From positions 1 through 64,000 of the forward strand of contig CAYZGU010000026.1 of the NCBI GenBank assembly GCA_964478165.1: a DNA stretch of 64,000 nucleotides, given 5' to 3'. This document shows positions 18,482 to 27,519 of the stretch, piece after piece. The notes under the pieces are model-generated. The model was not told the DNA's origin, did no database searches, and worked only from the letters and a program-made list of their open reading frames with translations. Source of the stretch: CAYZGU01 sp964478165. Its GTDB lineage: Bacteria > Poribacteria > WGA-4E > JAJDTR01. Position numbers and translations under genes: made by a program. Each line of letters starts with the position of its first letter. The stretch's first letter is position 1.

Positions 18482-19503
18482 CCTCACCTGCAAAGAGCTA
18501 CGCAACCAAATAGACCGGGTACCTCAGACCAATCTTGGTCAATTTCCAACACCCCTAGAAGAATGCCCACGACTTTCTGAATGGTTGGGAGATCCGCGCA
18601 TCTTCATGAAACGCGAGGACTGCTCAGGACTCGCATTTGGTGGGAACGAGGACGGCAGCTGACCTTCACAATGGGTGACGCTCTCCATGAAGGCGCAGGC
18701 ACCATTGTGCAGGGTGCTTCCTCGCAATCAAACCACTGTCGACAAGCGGCGGCAGCGTGCGGACGACTCGGTCTAAACTGTGCTACCTGCGGCTAGCGGG
18801 AGATAACAATAGTATCATGCACAAGGCGACTTACTGCTGAATCACTCATTAGGCGCGGACGTGCAATTAGTCGATGTGCCGTTCGGTCCAGAACTAACAG
18901 TCCTCAAAGAACACTTGGTTGCAGAATAAAAATAAAGGGTTAAAGCCCTATGTTGTAGGCGGCACGCGTTCCTCAGTGCTACTAGCGGCCGTAGGTTTCG
19001 CTTGGTGTATCAGCGCAATCTACGAGTGACAGAAAGCCCTAGCTATCGACGCAGATTTAATTCATGTCGAATCGTCGGGCGGAACACGGGCGGAATTAAT
19101 CTTTGGTTCAAAATTCCTAGGAATGAAGTTGAAACCCTACGGTATCTCAGCAATCGCTTGGGAAAACCGGACCGACCGTATTCGAATCGTCGCGAACGGC
19201 GCCGCCGAGATCTTGCGCTTGGATCTGCAGGTTAGCACGGTTGACATACAACACAACGACGCATATATAGGCCAGGAATATGGTATGCTAACACCAGAAT
19301 GTGCTAACGCCATCAATTTGCTTGCTCAAACAAAAGGCGTTTTTCTCAATCCAGCATACTCGGCTAAAACCATGGTCGGGCTTATTGACCATGTTCGACA
19401 AAAACGGCTTACCGACCGTGAGACTGTGATTTTTGTCCATTGTGAGGGAACCCTCAACTTTTTGTCTTCAAACCAGGAACTGTCCTACGATTCCTGCGGC
19501 TGA
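18482..19503 (+). pseudogene. Pseudogene of a D-cysteine desulfhydrase / ACC-deaminase-like PLP enzyme
   Basis: Across several frames the full order of the family can be read: VPQTNLGQFPTPLEECPRL, then FMKREDCSGLAFGGN, MGDALHEGAGTIVQ, SQSNHCRQAAAACGRLGL, LLLNHSLGADVQLV, and in the last ORF (19123-19503) YIGQEYGMLTPECANAINLL, VFLNPAYSAKTMVGLIDHVR and VIFVHCEGT. The PLP-binding lysine expected after FGGN is lost at a frameshift (FGGNEDGS, stop), and several more stops and shifts follow. The degraded length matches a complete ~335-aa gene, so this is decay in place, not a truncated insertion. Confidence 0.85.
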
Positions 19504-19655
19504 GTTCAGCAATCAGACAATAAACGCTTCGACATCAATGCAAATAGGAACAGATTCTCGATGACATCGTGCTCGTCCAAGTTGTGGTTACTTAGCATTG
19601 TCGCAGACTTTAAGACCTTTCTGACACTCAACGATCAAATACTCCTATGCCAATG

Positions 19656-19676
19656 GCACCTGGGTGCTCCTTTTTT
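19656..19676 (+). terminator. Weak terminator-like hairpin with T6
   Basis: GCAC/GTGC around a 4-nt loop is followed after a few bases by TTTTTT. It lies 150 bp after the desulfhydrase pseudogene. The stem is only 4-5 bp, so this is tentative. Confidence 0.25.
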
Positions 19677-19692
19677 CAATCCCATACGGATT

Positions 19693-20769
19693 CTAATTCA
19701 CCCTGGGATAATGCCACTTTCGAAGGGAGTCGGAGGCCGACAATCCAGCTTCCTGTCCCAGTGCGAATGCTGTTGCGATTAAATTACGCTCTCCGGACAC
19801 AATATCACCGGCAGCAAATAGCCCTTTAACCGGATTGCCCTCGGCATCTAGGAGTTGCCCATCTTCGTTCGTAATGATTAGCCCTTCTTCGTCCTTTTGG
19901 TAATCCCATCCAGCAAGAAACTTTGTGTTTGGAATCAGGCCCTCGTCAACAAGGAACCCATCAAAATAGTGCTCACTACCGTCCTCCATTTCAAGGCCCA
20001 TCAAATCGGTTTTTTTTCCAATATGCCGCTTTATCTTCGTCTCAATGATTTTGATTCCCCGCTCTCGACTCTGCTTAACAACTTCAGGCGACATTGCATG
20101 CGGGCGTCCATTTGTTAGAATCGTAATCTTGTCCGTGAAATCCTGTGAACCAATGGCAACGTCATATATGTAGTCACCAACTCCGACGATCGCGAGATGT
20201 TCGTCTACATGCAAATGCCCGTCACATCGCACACATACATGCCATCCCGTTCGATTGCCAGCGTAACGAAATACACCGACGTACTGCTTGTACAATCGCC
20301 CAGCTTCAGCTTCGAATTCGATATCGGGCCAGCAATCGTCGAAACCCGAGGCAACGACGACTGTGCGGGCTTTAAAATGTTTCATCTGAACAGAACCTTC
20401 TTTCCGCAGCGGCGCGGTCGACGCCTCGATATCGAACACGTTCCCTATTCTTCTCACATTCAGAATCATGCCATCACAAATCTCGATGCCGGTTTTGCGA
20501 TTCTCGCCATGAATCGTGATATCAGTAACCGGTCGCCCCTCCATCCACTTAATCAACTCCTTCGCAAAGTTGGGCCCGATAATACCGGGAAAAACGGGCG
20601 CGTCCTCTATTTCTACCGACTTCGACCAATAGGCTCGCCCTCGACTAAAGCTCACCTTACCCGCGTGCACCACTAGAACGTGCCGCATCTGGTGACTCGC
20701 CGAAATTGCTGCCTGTGCACCCGCCGGCCCTGCACCGATGACCGCCACATCGTAGATCACATCTGACAT
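19693..20769 (-). CDS. Thioredoxin-reductase-like FAD/NAD(P)-dependent oxidoreductase
   Basis: 358 aa. FAD-binding GAGPAG (12-17), a second dinucleotide motif GVGDYIYD (196-203) and the C-terminal FAD motif LFAAGDIVSG are in the order of the TrxR family. A redox pair C179-V-R-C182-D-G sits where TrxR has CxxCDG, so it can probably pass electrons to a dithiol partner. It differs from TrxR by about 40 extra residues and a noncanonical second Rossmann motif. Its substrate is unknown; no thioredoxin gene is adjacent, and both flanks are degenerate DNA. AGGAA about 10 nt before the ATG supports the start. Confidence 0.85.
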   Translation of the reverse strand: MSDVIYDVAVIGAGPAGAQAAISASHQMRHVLVVHAGKVSFSRGRAYWSKSVEIEDAPVFPGIIGPNFAKELIKWMEGRPVTDITIHGENRKTGIEICDGMILNVRRIGNVFDIEASTAPLRKEGSVQMKHFKARTVVVASGFDDCWPDIEFEAEAGRLYKQYVGVFRYAGNRTGWHVCVRCDGHLHVDEHLAIVGVGDYIYDVAIGSQDFTDKITILTNGRPHAMSPEVVKQSRERGIKIIETKIKRHIGKKTDLMGLEMEDGSEHYFDGFLVDEGLIPNTKFLAGWDYQKDEEGLIITNEDGQLLDAEGNPVKGLFAAGDIVSGERNLIATAFALGQEAGLSASDSLRKWHYPRVN

Positions 20770-21620
20770 TCTGTGTCTGTTCCTTTCCTTAACATGACTA
20801 TGGATTCCTTAAGTTTTTGACCAAAGCGATAGAATAAGGCCTGAATATCAAACTGAACACATCAATTCGATTGTCGACCGTAGTCGATCGGAAACGATCG
20901 CAATTGCTAGATCATCCCACACCGATTACTCTCAATCGGATATCGCCAACAGAGGCGTAGCTAGTCGAGGTGCGCGCTTCTGACCGCGGTCACGGTATTT
21001 GGGGATTGTCCGAATACCCCTTAGTACGGTTATCGGGTACTATTAAAGTTGTCCAACTCTCCGCGGATTCATAATTTCAATCTTTGTTGCAATTCACTGG
21101 AACATCAAGACACCAGTCTCACGCTAGCATAATTCACATATTCGACGCTCAAGATGACACCACTACTCTCCCATCAAAAACATCTACTGATACTACATCC
21201 AAACGGACATTTTGCTCAAGACAGTGGGAACAAGGGCTTCGAAACACATCATTATACTTCCCATCCGCCAAACTATTGAATCAAAATGCGTAGACATATT
21301 CAACATCACTTTCAAGCTGTGCCGCCTGTTTCACTATTTCTTACAGGCACAACAAGCTCCAGCAACATTCCACAGAAACCATCAGCGGAAGATGTGCTCA
21401 TACTCTCCAGCAAGCATCACCTTCCTTCGCTCAAGCCAGTTCTGCAGCGCATTTGCCCTTGACAGCGGTCTATACTGCTTCCATTGCGACTCTGCAACAT
21501 AACGGAAGACGGATTTAGTGGACAGATAGGCCACCAGAACCCGACCCGCGCTCAGCACGACTTACGAGTTGTACAACTATTGCTCCAATCACGGTCTGCT
21601 GCTCCATCGACCTACCGAAT
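20770..21620. other. Non-coding stretch
   Basis: 850 bp without a recognisable gene. A short perfect hairpin CGATCG-GAAA-CGATCG lies at 20885-20900, about 115 bp upstream of the flavoprotein gene. Confidence 0.5.
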
Positions 21621-22642
21621 CTACAAACGGTAAACACGCGAAGCATTAACATAACACATCGCAGTGCGCTCGGACGCAGAATATCCTTTTGATAAGCGCT
21701 TGAATGCATTGTACAACACATTATACGAGAACGATACTTTGGTCTACAGGAAAATTTCTCTCAAACATGCATCGTTGCGGACCGAACTTCTCGATGCAGT
21801 AATTCACATATGGAGCCATAGAGTTTGCTAGCTCTTCGGAGGCAACAGGTTCCGATTCCGTATGCCAATCAAAGCCGACGTGCGGCATCCCCATGCCACC
21901 CAATTTCACATGGATGTTAGGACACTCTGACACGATATCAATACCGTTTCGCCAGCTATCTAGTACTTCATCGTCCCGGTTTGCATAGGGACCAACACCG
22001 ACTAGGCCACCCATGTGGTCTAGAATGATCGTCAAGTCTGCAATAGCCCGGGCGAAACTCACCAACTCGGGCATCTGAGGAAAATAGAGCCAAGCCTCCA
22101 GCGACAATCCCGAACTTCCCAATATTCGTGCACCTGCACGATAATGCGAATCTCCTAACTGTCCCTGAATTGTGTGTCACGGTGCGTTTGCCACTTTTGG
22201 GTGCCCATCCCACGTCACTGCATGACGGATACCACGAAATCGATTGGTGCTCCCACCTTGTAAGGCTTCGAGCACTGGTTCAACCCGTGTGCCGAAAGTT
22301 AGGTTAGCATGACCTAATAATACCAGCAGCAACCCGGCTTGAACCGTACAAACCGCTGGCACTTGCGGCCGCAAGTCCTTGCACAAATTCAACTTCAGCA
22401 ACAGAACGCATTTCCTCGGATCCCTCAGCACGATACATCGCGCCAGCCTCAACGAACACGGTGGAACGCACATTGTGACCGCTGTCTATGTCATCAATAA
22501 TTTCATGAAGAAGGTAACGATCGTAAGGCTTAAGCTCGCGGCGAAAATCCCAATTGTGGTGATGGGGATCGCAAATAGGAAGATGTGGTTCCAAGGTGGG
22601 CTCTACGGTTAAGCTAAGCCAGTCATTATCTCTGAACGGCAA
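21621..22642 (-). pseudogene. Pseudogene of an amidohydrolase-2 (PF04909) TIM-barrel hydrolase
   Basis: The family can be followed from start to end through at least three frames. The ORF 22304-22642 has ICDPHHHNWDF with metal-binding His-x-His, and VFVEAGAMYRAEG. A second frame gives RFRGIRHAVTWDGHP near 22190-22260. The ORF 21721-22122 gives LSLEAWLYFPQMPELVSFAR, ILDHMGG, NIHVKLGGMGMP and CMFERNFPVD. After another shift, SYNVLYNAFKRLSKGYSASER and ASRVYRL reach a stop at 21621-21623. It is full length but broken, so inactivation looks recent. Confidence 0.88.
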
Positions 22643-23164
22643 GATTACACCCCCATTCCCTTCGTCCGCAATTCACTTCTCTAAGAAAACTGGCACAAGG
22701 CCCAACAAAATAAAGCTTCAGACTCCAATAGCACACTCAATTGCCTGAAGACAAGGCAGGTGAAAACCCAGAACACATTTGGTTTCCTGCGACATCGCTG
22801 AAAAAATTAGCGTTCACAAGCTGGACATCTTAGCAGTGGCCCCAGCTCCATGTTGCACAATGCCTACCATTCTCTTCGGGTTATTGTCATGAATTCAGGA
22901 ACAATTCAATAGACCCTGCGTTCGTCCATTGAATTGCTCCCGAATTCAGACAAACCGCGCGCCTTAACAGCAGTCTGTTAGCATTCACCTCCAAGAGTCT
23001 GGTCACAAATCTTAGCGGACGAGAGTTCAAATTACCAGAAACCCAGAATCACGGGAGTGCTCCAGTGGATGTGTGGCTTCACTCCAGAACAATGCTTTTT
23101 CGGCGCACCATTCAATTACTATTGAGTCCGACTTTCGAAGCAGAGTGAGTGGTGGATAATCATT
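22643..23164. other. Non-coding stretch downstream of the dockerin protease
   Basis: 522 bp without a gene. It contains one very long inverted repeat (22891-22947), listed separately. Confidence 0.55.
22891..22947 (-). repeat. Long inverted repeat, 20-bp arms
   Basis: Arms 22891-22910 (GAATTCAGGAACAATTCAAT) and 22928-22947 match at 18 of 20 positions around a 17-nt loop. Read as minus-strand RNA the two differences become G-U wobbles, giving an uninterrupted 20-bp stem; read as plus-strand RNA they are A-C mismatches. This fits a structure at the 3' side of the minus-strand protease transcript, 218 bp after its stop. There is no U-tract. Confidence 0.75.
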
Positions 23165-25270
23165 TTATGGTAGAATCTCACCGATGTGCGTTGCAACGAG
23201 GACCAAATCAAATATATTAACAGTGCCGTCACGGTTGATATCTGGATTGGGACGCAAGGGCTGCACAATCGTTTTTCCAAAATGAGCAGCAACAACGAAC
23301 AAATCCAATAGATTCACTTGCTTGTCGGCATTCAAATCAAAGAGTTGACTCCGATTCACTACCACAAATCCATCACTGTAGACATCTTTTCGGGCATTTC
23401 GCGAATCCTCAGCAATCGCGCGGAGGAAATATTGCCCTTCCGGTACCAAGCGTGTGTTCCACGTCCACGCCGACAAATTCGATGAAACGTCGAATCCGAT
23501 GACAACCGAATCGGACGGGACGCGATCATGGTCGTAGAACAGGTCGATGCTGAAATCATCACCGTCCACATCGGAAGCATCCCACTCAATCTGGAATTCG
23601 TTACCGCTCGCCGCAACTTCACTGGTAGCCGAAGTGAATCGAAATCTGGGGGCTGTATTTGGCCTAGAAAGCGCATGATGATGTGCAAAAATCTCTTCCA
23701 GCGCTTTCAACATTGGAAAATTGCGAGCCCGCCACGCCACCGCAACATCTGTTATGTTCTGTGGTCGCTCATCGAGAAAAATCTCCCAGAACAGGTCCAA
23801 CCTGTCCGAAATTTGGTCATCATCACTATCTGCGTTGAGATCAATAGAAGCCGATGTATCAAATATGTCCCAGAGAATGCTGGCGACTGTTCCTTCAACA
23901 AGCTCACCTTTGACGTTATCTCCGTTTCCACTCACATGCCCTGTCCACCACGCATTGGTCTCGATGTTCGGCGAACTCTGCCCCAGAAATCCTGTCACAT
24001 TCAAAGCGGTGTTATCAACAGCAGCTTCCATAAACTCTGCCCATCCCTCATTGAATGCAAAACCTAAATCTGACACCGTCTCGAGACGGTGGGTTCCGAA
24101 ATAACTACCTCTCGGCACAGCCTGATAGCTATAAGCATATGCATCCGTCATCACCGCATGACCGTATTCGTGAAAAACTGTGATGCGTTGCCACTGATCT
24201 TCTCCGCCGGCAATAACGATTTTCTCCCCAACCACCTGGTTGGCAATATGATTCACGTCGTAGTATGAAACAGTATGCGGACCAGGCCATACGACTTGGA
24301 TTGGACGGTCGCGTTCCCACTGTAGCCGATTATGTAGAAAATCATGTGCAACTTGGGTTGTATTGAAGATGTGTCCAATCCCGCGATTCGGATTGGTGTT
24401 ATCAATCGTCAAATCAATTACAAACTCCGAATCACAGACATCACGAACAGTTTCGGATCTTAGTTCATACGTCTTCTGGAAACGATTAGTGACTGATAGT
24501 ACGGAGTTTTCGAATCTCAGAATAAGGTAGAAATCGCACTGTTTTCCGTTGTTGAGCTCTGGATGGGTCACATTGTCAAATCTATACTCTCCCTGTTCGT
24601 CCGCAAACGTTTGGCCAATCTCGATGTCGCTAGTAAACGGTTGCTCACGATACAAATGTATGCTGGGGCGATGAATCGCACGTTCAATCCGTTGGTTATC
24701 ATCGAAATAACGGACAGTGCCACGAAACGTCAGCATATTGGCCTGCTGAACGCGAAGCACCGATCGAACCTCTGTTTTTAAAGGAAAGCGTATGGATTTT
24801 TCATCGAAAGGTCGGACCGCAACTTCCGACTTGTTGGATGTTACGAGGAGATAGGTATAGAAGTGCTGCGCTCGCTTTCTGCCGTCACTCAATGTCCAAT
24901 AGATTGACCCCTGAAGCGGATAGTCGCCAGGCGCATCTACACGAACAACCACCCCACAATTCCGTCGCGCGCCGTGAACTGGAAAATAGACCTGCTTGAA
25001 AAGAACGGGAGACTGAGCGCTTGTGCCATCTGGCAAACGAAACTGGATTTCTGCCTCAATCGTTTCGGCAAGGTTCGATTGAACCGACAGCACCAGAGTT
25101 GTATTTGCGCCAATTCGTGGAGCTCGTGTCAAATGCAACATTCCTTGAAATGCCTTGGGACGCAAACGCTGATGCCCTTCTGCAGTCCGATCGCTGTAAT
25201 CGAAAAACAGCATCACTAGGGTGACAAAAGAAGTAGCAATTCGAAAATCCAAAGTCAGAACGCAATTCAT
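23165..25270 (-). CDS. Secreted zinc metalloprotease-like protein with C-terminal type I dockerin
   Basis: 701 aa. A hydrophobic N-terminus (about 10-24) suggests export. The central region has H367-E-Y-G-H371, the zincin motif, with a downstream NEGWAEF (Glu408) suited as third zinc ligand. A beta-rich domain with DVDGDDFSIDLFYD follows near 570. The last 65 residues hold two calcium-binding dockerin repeats, DLNADKQVNLLDLFVVAAHF and DINRDGTVNIFDLVLVATH. In clostridia dockerins bind cohesins on scaffoldins; in non-cellulosomal bacteria their partner is usually unknown. No cohesin gene is visible here. Substrate and peptidase family are not assigned. Confidence 0.8.
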   Translation of the reverse strand: MNCVLTLDFRIATSFVTLVMLFFDYSDRTAEGHQRLRPKAFQGMLHLTRAPRIGANTTLVLSVQSNLAETIEAEIQFRLPDGTSAQSPVLFKQVYFPVHGARRNCGVVVRVDAPGDYPLQGSIYWTLSDGRKRAQHFYTYLLVTSNKSEVAVRPFDEKSIRFPLKTEVRSVLRVQQANMLTFRGTVRYFDDNQRIERAIHRPSIHLYREQPFTSDIEIGQTFADEQGEYRFDNVTHPELNNGKQCDFYLILRFENSVLSVTNRFQKTYELRSETVRDVCDSEFVIDLTIDNTNPNRGIGHIFNTTQVAHDFLHNRLQWERDRPIQVVWPGPHTVSYYDVNHIANQVVGEKIVIAGGEDQWQRITVFHEYGHAVMTDAYAYSYQAVPRGSYFGTHRLETVSDLGFAFNEGWAEFMEAAVDNTALNVTGFLGQSSPNIETNAWWTGHVSGNGDNVKGELVEGTVASILWDIFDTSASIDLNADSDDDQISDRLDLFWEIFLDERPQNITDVAVAWRARNFPMLKALEEIFAHHHALSRPNTAPRFRFTSATSEVAASGNEFQIEWDASDVDGDDFSIDLFYDHDRVPSDSVVIGFDVSSNLSAWTWNTRLVPEGQYFLRAIAEDSRNARKDVYSDGFVVVNRSQLFDLNADKQVNLLDLFVVAAHFGKTIVQPLRPNPDINRDGTVNIFDLVLVATHIGEILP

Positions 25271-25978
25271 GATGGATACTTGGGCTCACAACCTAACGGA
25301 CTTAACTATGCGAATTACCCAACGAATCCCTTACCCTTCTCCGCTTCTCGTTGGCCATAGCGATACGGATTAACCATCAAGGTTGCACTGATACAACGAC
25401 GTATTCACACAGATTCTCAGTTCTGCCAACCACGCAAAAACTGGAGAACACACGGTTTGATGCTCAATCTACATAGCATCGAACACTCACCGCCCTGAAT
25501 AAAACCACCGCGTTAACGCTCACTTCAGCGTGATTGCTCATAGATTCGTCTCGGGAAGCCACACTTGTACCGTCACCGTTAGGGACGCGTGTACCAATTC
25601 GGAAAGAAGATCTATGCTGGCGAGGAATCCAAGTAATTCCCCCCACAACGGCTGTGAGAAAAGCCGATCGGATTTTTCTGCACTCACCAGTGAACCAGGA
25701 TTCTTTTTTTGTCTTTTTGCGCAGCGCATCGCACAACCGTTCTCAGACTCATCCAATAAATGCCTCGCAGAACTTCAGCCCCTACACAGACACCGACTCC
25801 GCACGTAGCATGAGAAACAAGAGGACACTGGAATTCAAACTTGCCAATTGATCGCGCCGATCTTGCTACCAGTCAAAACGAAACTCTTCACACACGCCCC
25901 AGTGCAAGCTTGTTTTAAGCCCTCGAACGTGACACGGCGAATACTAACCTGGCTACCGTGGACATTCCGAAGGTGTTC
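25271..25978. other. Non-coding stretch
   Basis: 708 bp with short ORFs only. A T7 run near 25702 follows a very weak hairpin. No family was recognised. Confidence 0.5.
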
Positions 25979-26590
25979 CTAACTAGCGAACAAATAACCC
26001 AGGAGAATTCCAATGCTAACCAAGATTAAGATTACTCCAAGTACGCCCAATCTAAGCTTCCAGGTCAGTGGTCCTGGGGTTTTCTGTTGACTCATGAAAC
26101 CGAAGGAGTCGAGTACTTCGGTAACGCACTTACTGTCCTCATGTCCCCGTTGGCTACTTTGCAGCAAACCGGATTTGGTACTGTCCTCGTGCTGTTCCTG
26201 AACTCCGTCACAAATCTCGTCTTCTTCAATTCTAGATGCTAGACTTCCATTCGCTCTTTCCTTGGTCTCGGCACTTTCTGAAGACGATAGTTCCTCGCGG
26301 GCAGCAGATCTTTTCGGCAATGGAGTCGTGACCAATTCGCGACAGCTGTCGTTCGACGCCTCCTCAGTTACTGAGTCTCGGTCTCGCACAATTGAGTCAG
26401 TCTCAGGAGATTGTTTTTCATGTCGAGCGGATATATGCTCTGAACCTTCCAAAGTTTCTGATATCTTTTCCTTCTCTTGCAACAGGTCTGCATTTGTCTC
26501 ACCTGACGCACGTTTCCCGGCCCACATCGCTCGACGCTGTTGCTTATATTTTTCTTCTAAAGCTTTTTTTTGCTCTCTGCTAAGGTCCAT
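25979..26590 (-). CDS. Hypothetical charged protein with a single C-terminal membrane anchor
   Basis: 203 aa from the ATG at 26590, chosen because AGGAGAT lies 7 nt upstream; the ORF itself extends to 26656 over the neighbouring gene. The N-terminus (MDLSREQKKALEEKYKQQRR, then AMWAGK) is a basic amphipathic helix. Residues about 35-165 are Ser/Glu/Lys-rich, low in hydrophobics and probably disordered. A single transmembrane helix (LGVLGVILILVSIGILLGYL) ends the chain at the very C-terminus, giving a tail-anchored layout with the bulk in the cytoplasm. It starts 11 bp after the cyclophilin-like gene, so both are co-transcribed. Function unknown. Confidence 0.7.
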   Translation of the reverse strand: MDLSREQKKALEEKYKQQRRAMWAGKRASGETNADLLQEKEKISETLEGSEHISARHEKQSPETDSIVRDRDSVTEEASNDSCRELVTTPLPKRSAAREELSSSESAETKERANGSLASRIEEDEICDGVQEQHEDSTKSGLLQSSQRGHEDSKCVTEVLDSFGFMSQQKTPGPLTWKLRLGVLGVILILVSIGILLGYLFAS

Positions 26591-26601
26591 CAGTTTATCT
26601 C

Positions 26602-26937
26602 CTAGTAGATCTTTTCGTTTTTGACCTCCGTCCCGCTTGTCACAACTTTGAAGCACTTCGGATTTCCAATTAGTTTGCCGACCACGTTAACCGGGCTTGC
26701 TGGTCGAATCTCATCGCCTTGCTCGAGAGGCGTGGGGCCGAAAAATATGGCAAATGCTGTCCCAGGGGGCCAATAGGCAAGATTCCCAAGCTCCACGAAT
26801 TCTTTTTGGTTTTCTAGTGATGCGTTCACAGGCATCGAAAAATAAATTCCCTTGCCCCATGTGGTCACCGAGACCGAGATCGCCAATGTGTCCCAAATCT
26901 GCTCTGCCGTCCTTGAGGCATTGAATTCAGCGTTCAT
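26602..26937 (-). CDS. Cyclophilin-like fold protein (PF04126-type), possibly with a damaged start
   Basis: 111 aa from the ATG at 26937. Family text is clear: SRTAEQIWDTLAI, TTWGKGIYFSMPV, VELGNLAYWPPGTAF, IFFGPTP and RPASPVNVVGKLIG. These small beta-barrel proteins resemble cyclophilin but their biochemical role is unestablished. Upstream, in frame, the DNA still encodes KQVRISAGSVV, the first strand the family normally has. That stretch begins right after an in-frame TAG and holds no ATG, GTG or TTG, only an ATT with AGCAGG 5 nt before it. Either the ATT is the start or the original start codon was mutated. Confidence 0.8.
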   Translation of the reverse strand: MNAEFNASRTAEQIWDTLAISVSVTTWGKGIYFSMPVNASLENQKEFVELGNLAYWPPGTAFAIFFGPTPLEQGDEIRPASPVNVVGKLIGNPKCFKVVTSGTEVKNEKIY

Positions 26938-27048
26938 AACAACCGACCCAGCCGAAATACGAACCTGCTTCTACACTAGGCGAAGCCCTCCTAATGAGTT
27001 TGCTAGGGCAAAGTCACGAGCAAACTGACTTACGTCTGACTTTTGTTA

Positions 27049-27077
27049 TTGACTTATCATCGTTTCTCTGACATAAT
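27049..27077 (+). promoter_or_regulatory. Sigma70-type promoter
   Basis: TTGACT (27049-27054), a 17-bp spacer and CATAAT (27072-27077) match the consensus at 5 of 6 positions in each box. The adjoining 16-bp tandem duplication places a second CATAAT at 27088-27093. Confidence 0.55.
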
Positions 27078-27093
27078 GTTTCTCTGACATAAT
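27062..27093. repeat. Perfect tandem duplication, 2 x 16 bp
   Basis: GTTTCTCTGACATAAT occurs at 27062-27077 and again at 27078-27093. It copies the -10 element of the predicted promoter. Confidence 0.9.
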
Positions 27094-27443
27094 TGGAATA
27101 GTAAGCTTGTTATTTTTGTCATCAGCCGTAAGTATCCTTAACACCCGCAGTAATCTGAGTGCGATGAGACCCGTGCGACTGGGAAATCGCGTGGTACAAA
27201 TACAGGATTCAGTTCAGATAGGCTCGCTGGGACAACCTGTTTAATCCCCGTGCAACAGGACACCAATCTTGATATTAGTCAGATATACGCGACCAGGCCC
27301 CGATCGGTTTCGGACGAACCCCCGGCACTCAGAATTCGTAGAAACTACATCCCAGCTGATGAGTTACGTGGCTAGTCGATCCGGGTCTATAGATTGAGTT
27401 CTGCGAATGGCCATCTCAATCGAGATAAATCAGTTTAGTCAAA

Positions 27444-27474
27444 TCTGTTGCCGACGCAGAATGTCGGCAACAGA
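27444..27474. repeat. Intergenic hairpin, perfect 12-bp arms
   Basis: TCTGTTGCCGAC (27444-27455) and GTCGGCAACAGA (27463-27474) flank a 7-nt loop, 45 bp before the aldo/keto reductase start. It may shape the leader RNA; it has no U-tract on the plus strand. Confidence 0.75.
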
Positions 27475-27519
27475 AGAATTATGGCATAACGCTTGCGAAA
27501 TCACAACGAAAGGTGATTC

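Larger units (their letters stand above)
26938..27519. other. Divergent intergenic region before the aldo/keto reductase
   Basis: 582 bp containing a good plus-strand promoter with a duplicated -10 box, a 16-bp tandem repeat and a perfect 12-bp-arm hairpin (listed separately). It implies a roughly 430-nt leader before the aldo/keto reductase or a separate small transcript. Confidence 0.55.

Noticed and set aside
25690..25720. T7 run after a hairpin as an intrinsic terminator
   Set aside because: The only stem is 4 bp (TCAC/GTGA) with a 2-nt gap, too weak to support a call.
27330..27400. CTGATGAG and GAAA motifs suggesting a hammerhead ribozyme
   Set aside because: GAAA precedes CTGATGAG by only about a dozen bases, leaving no room for the helices of any hammerhead topology.
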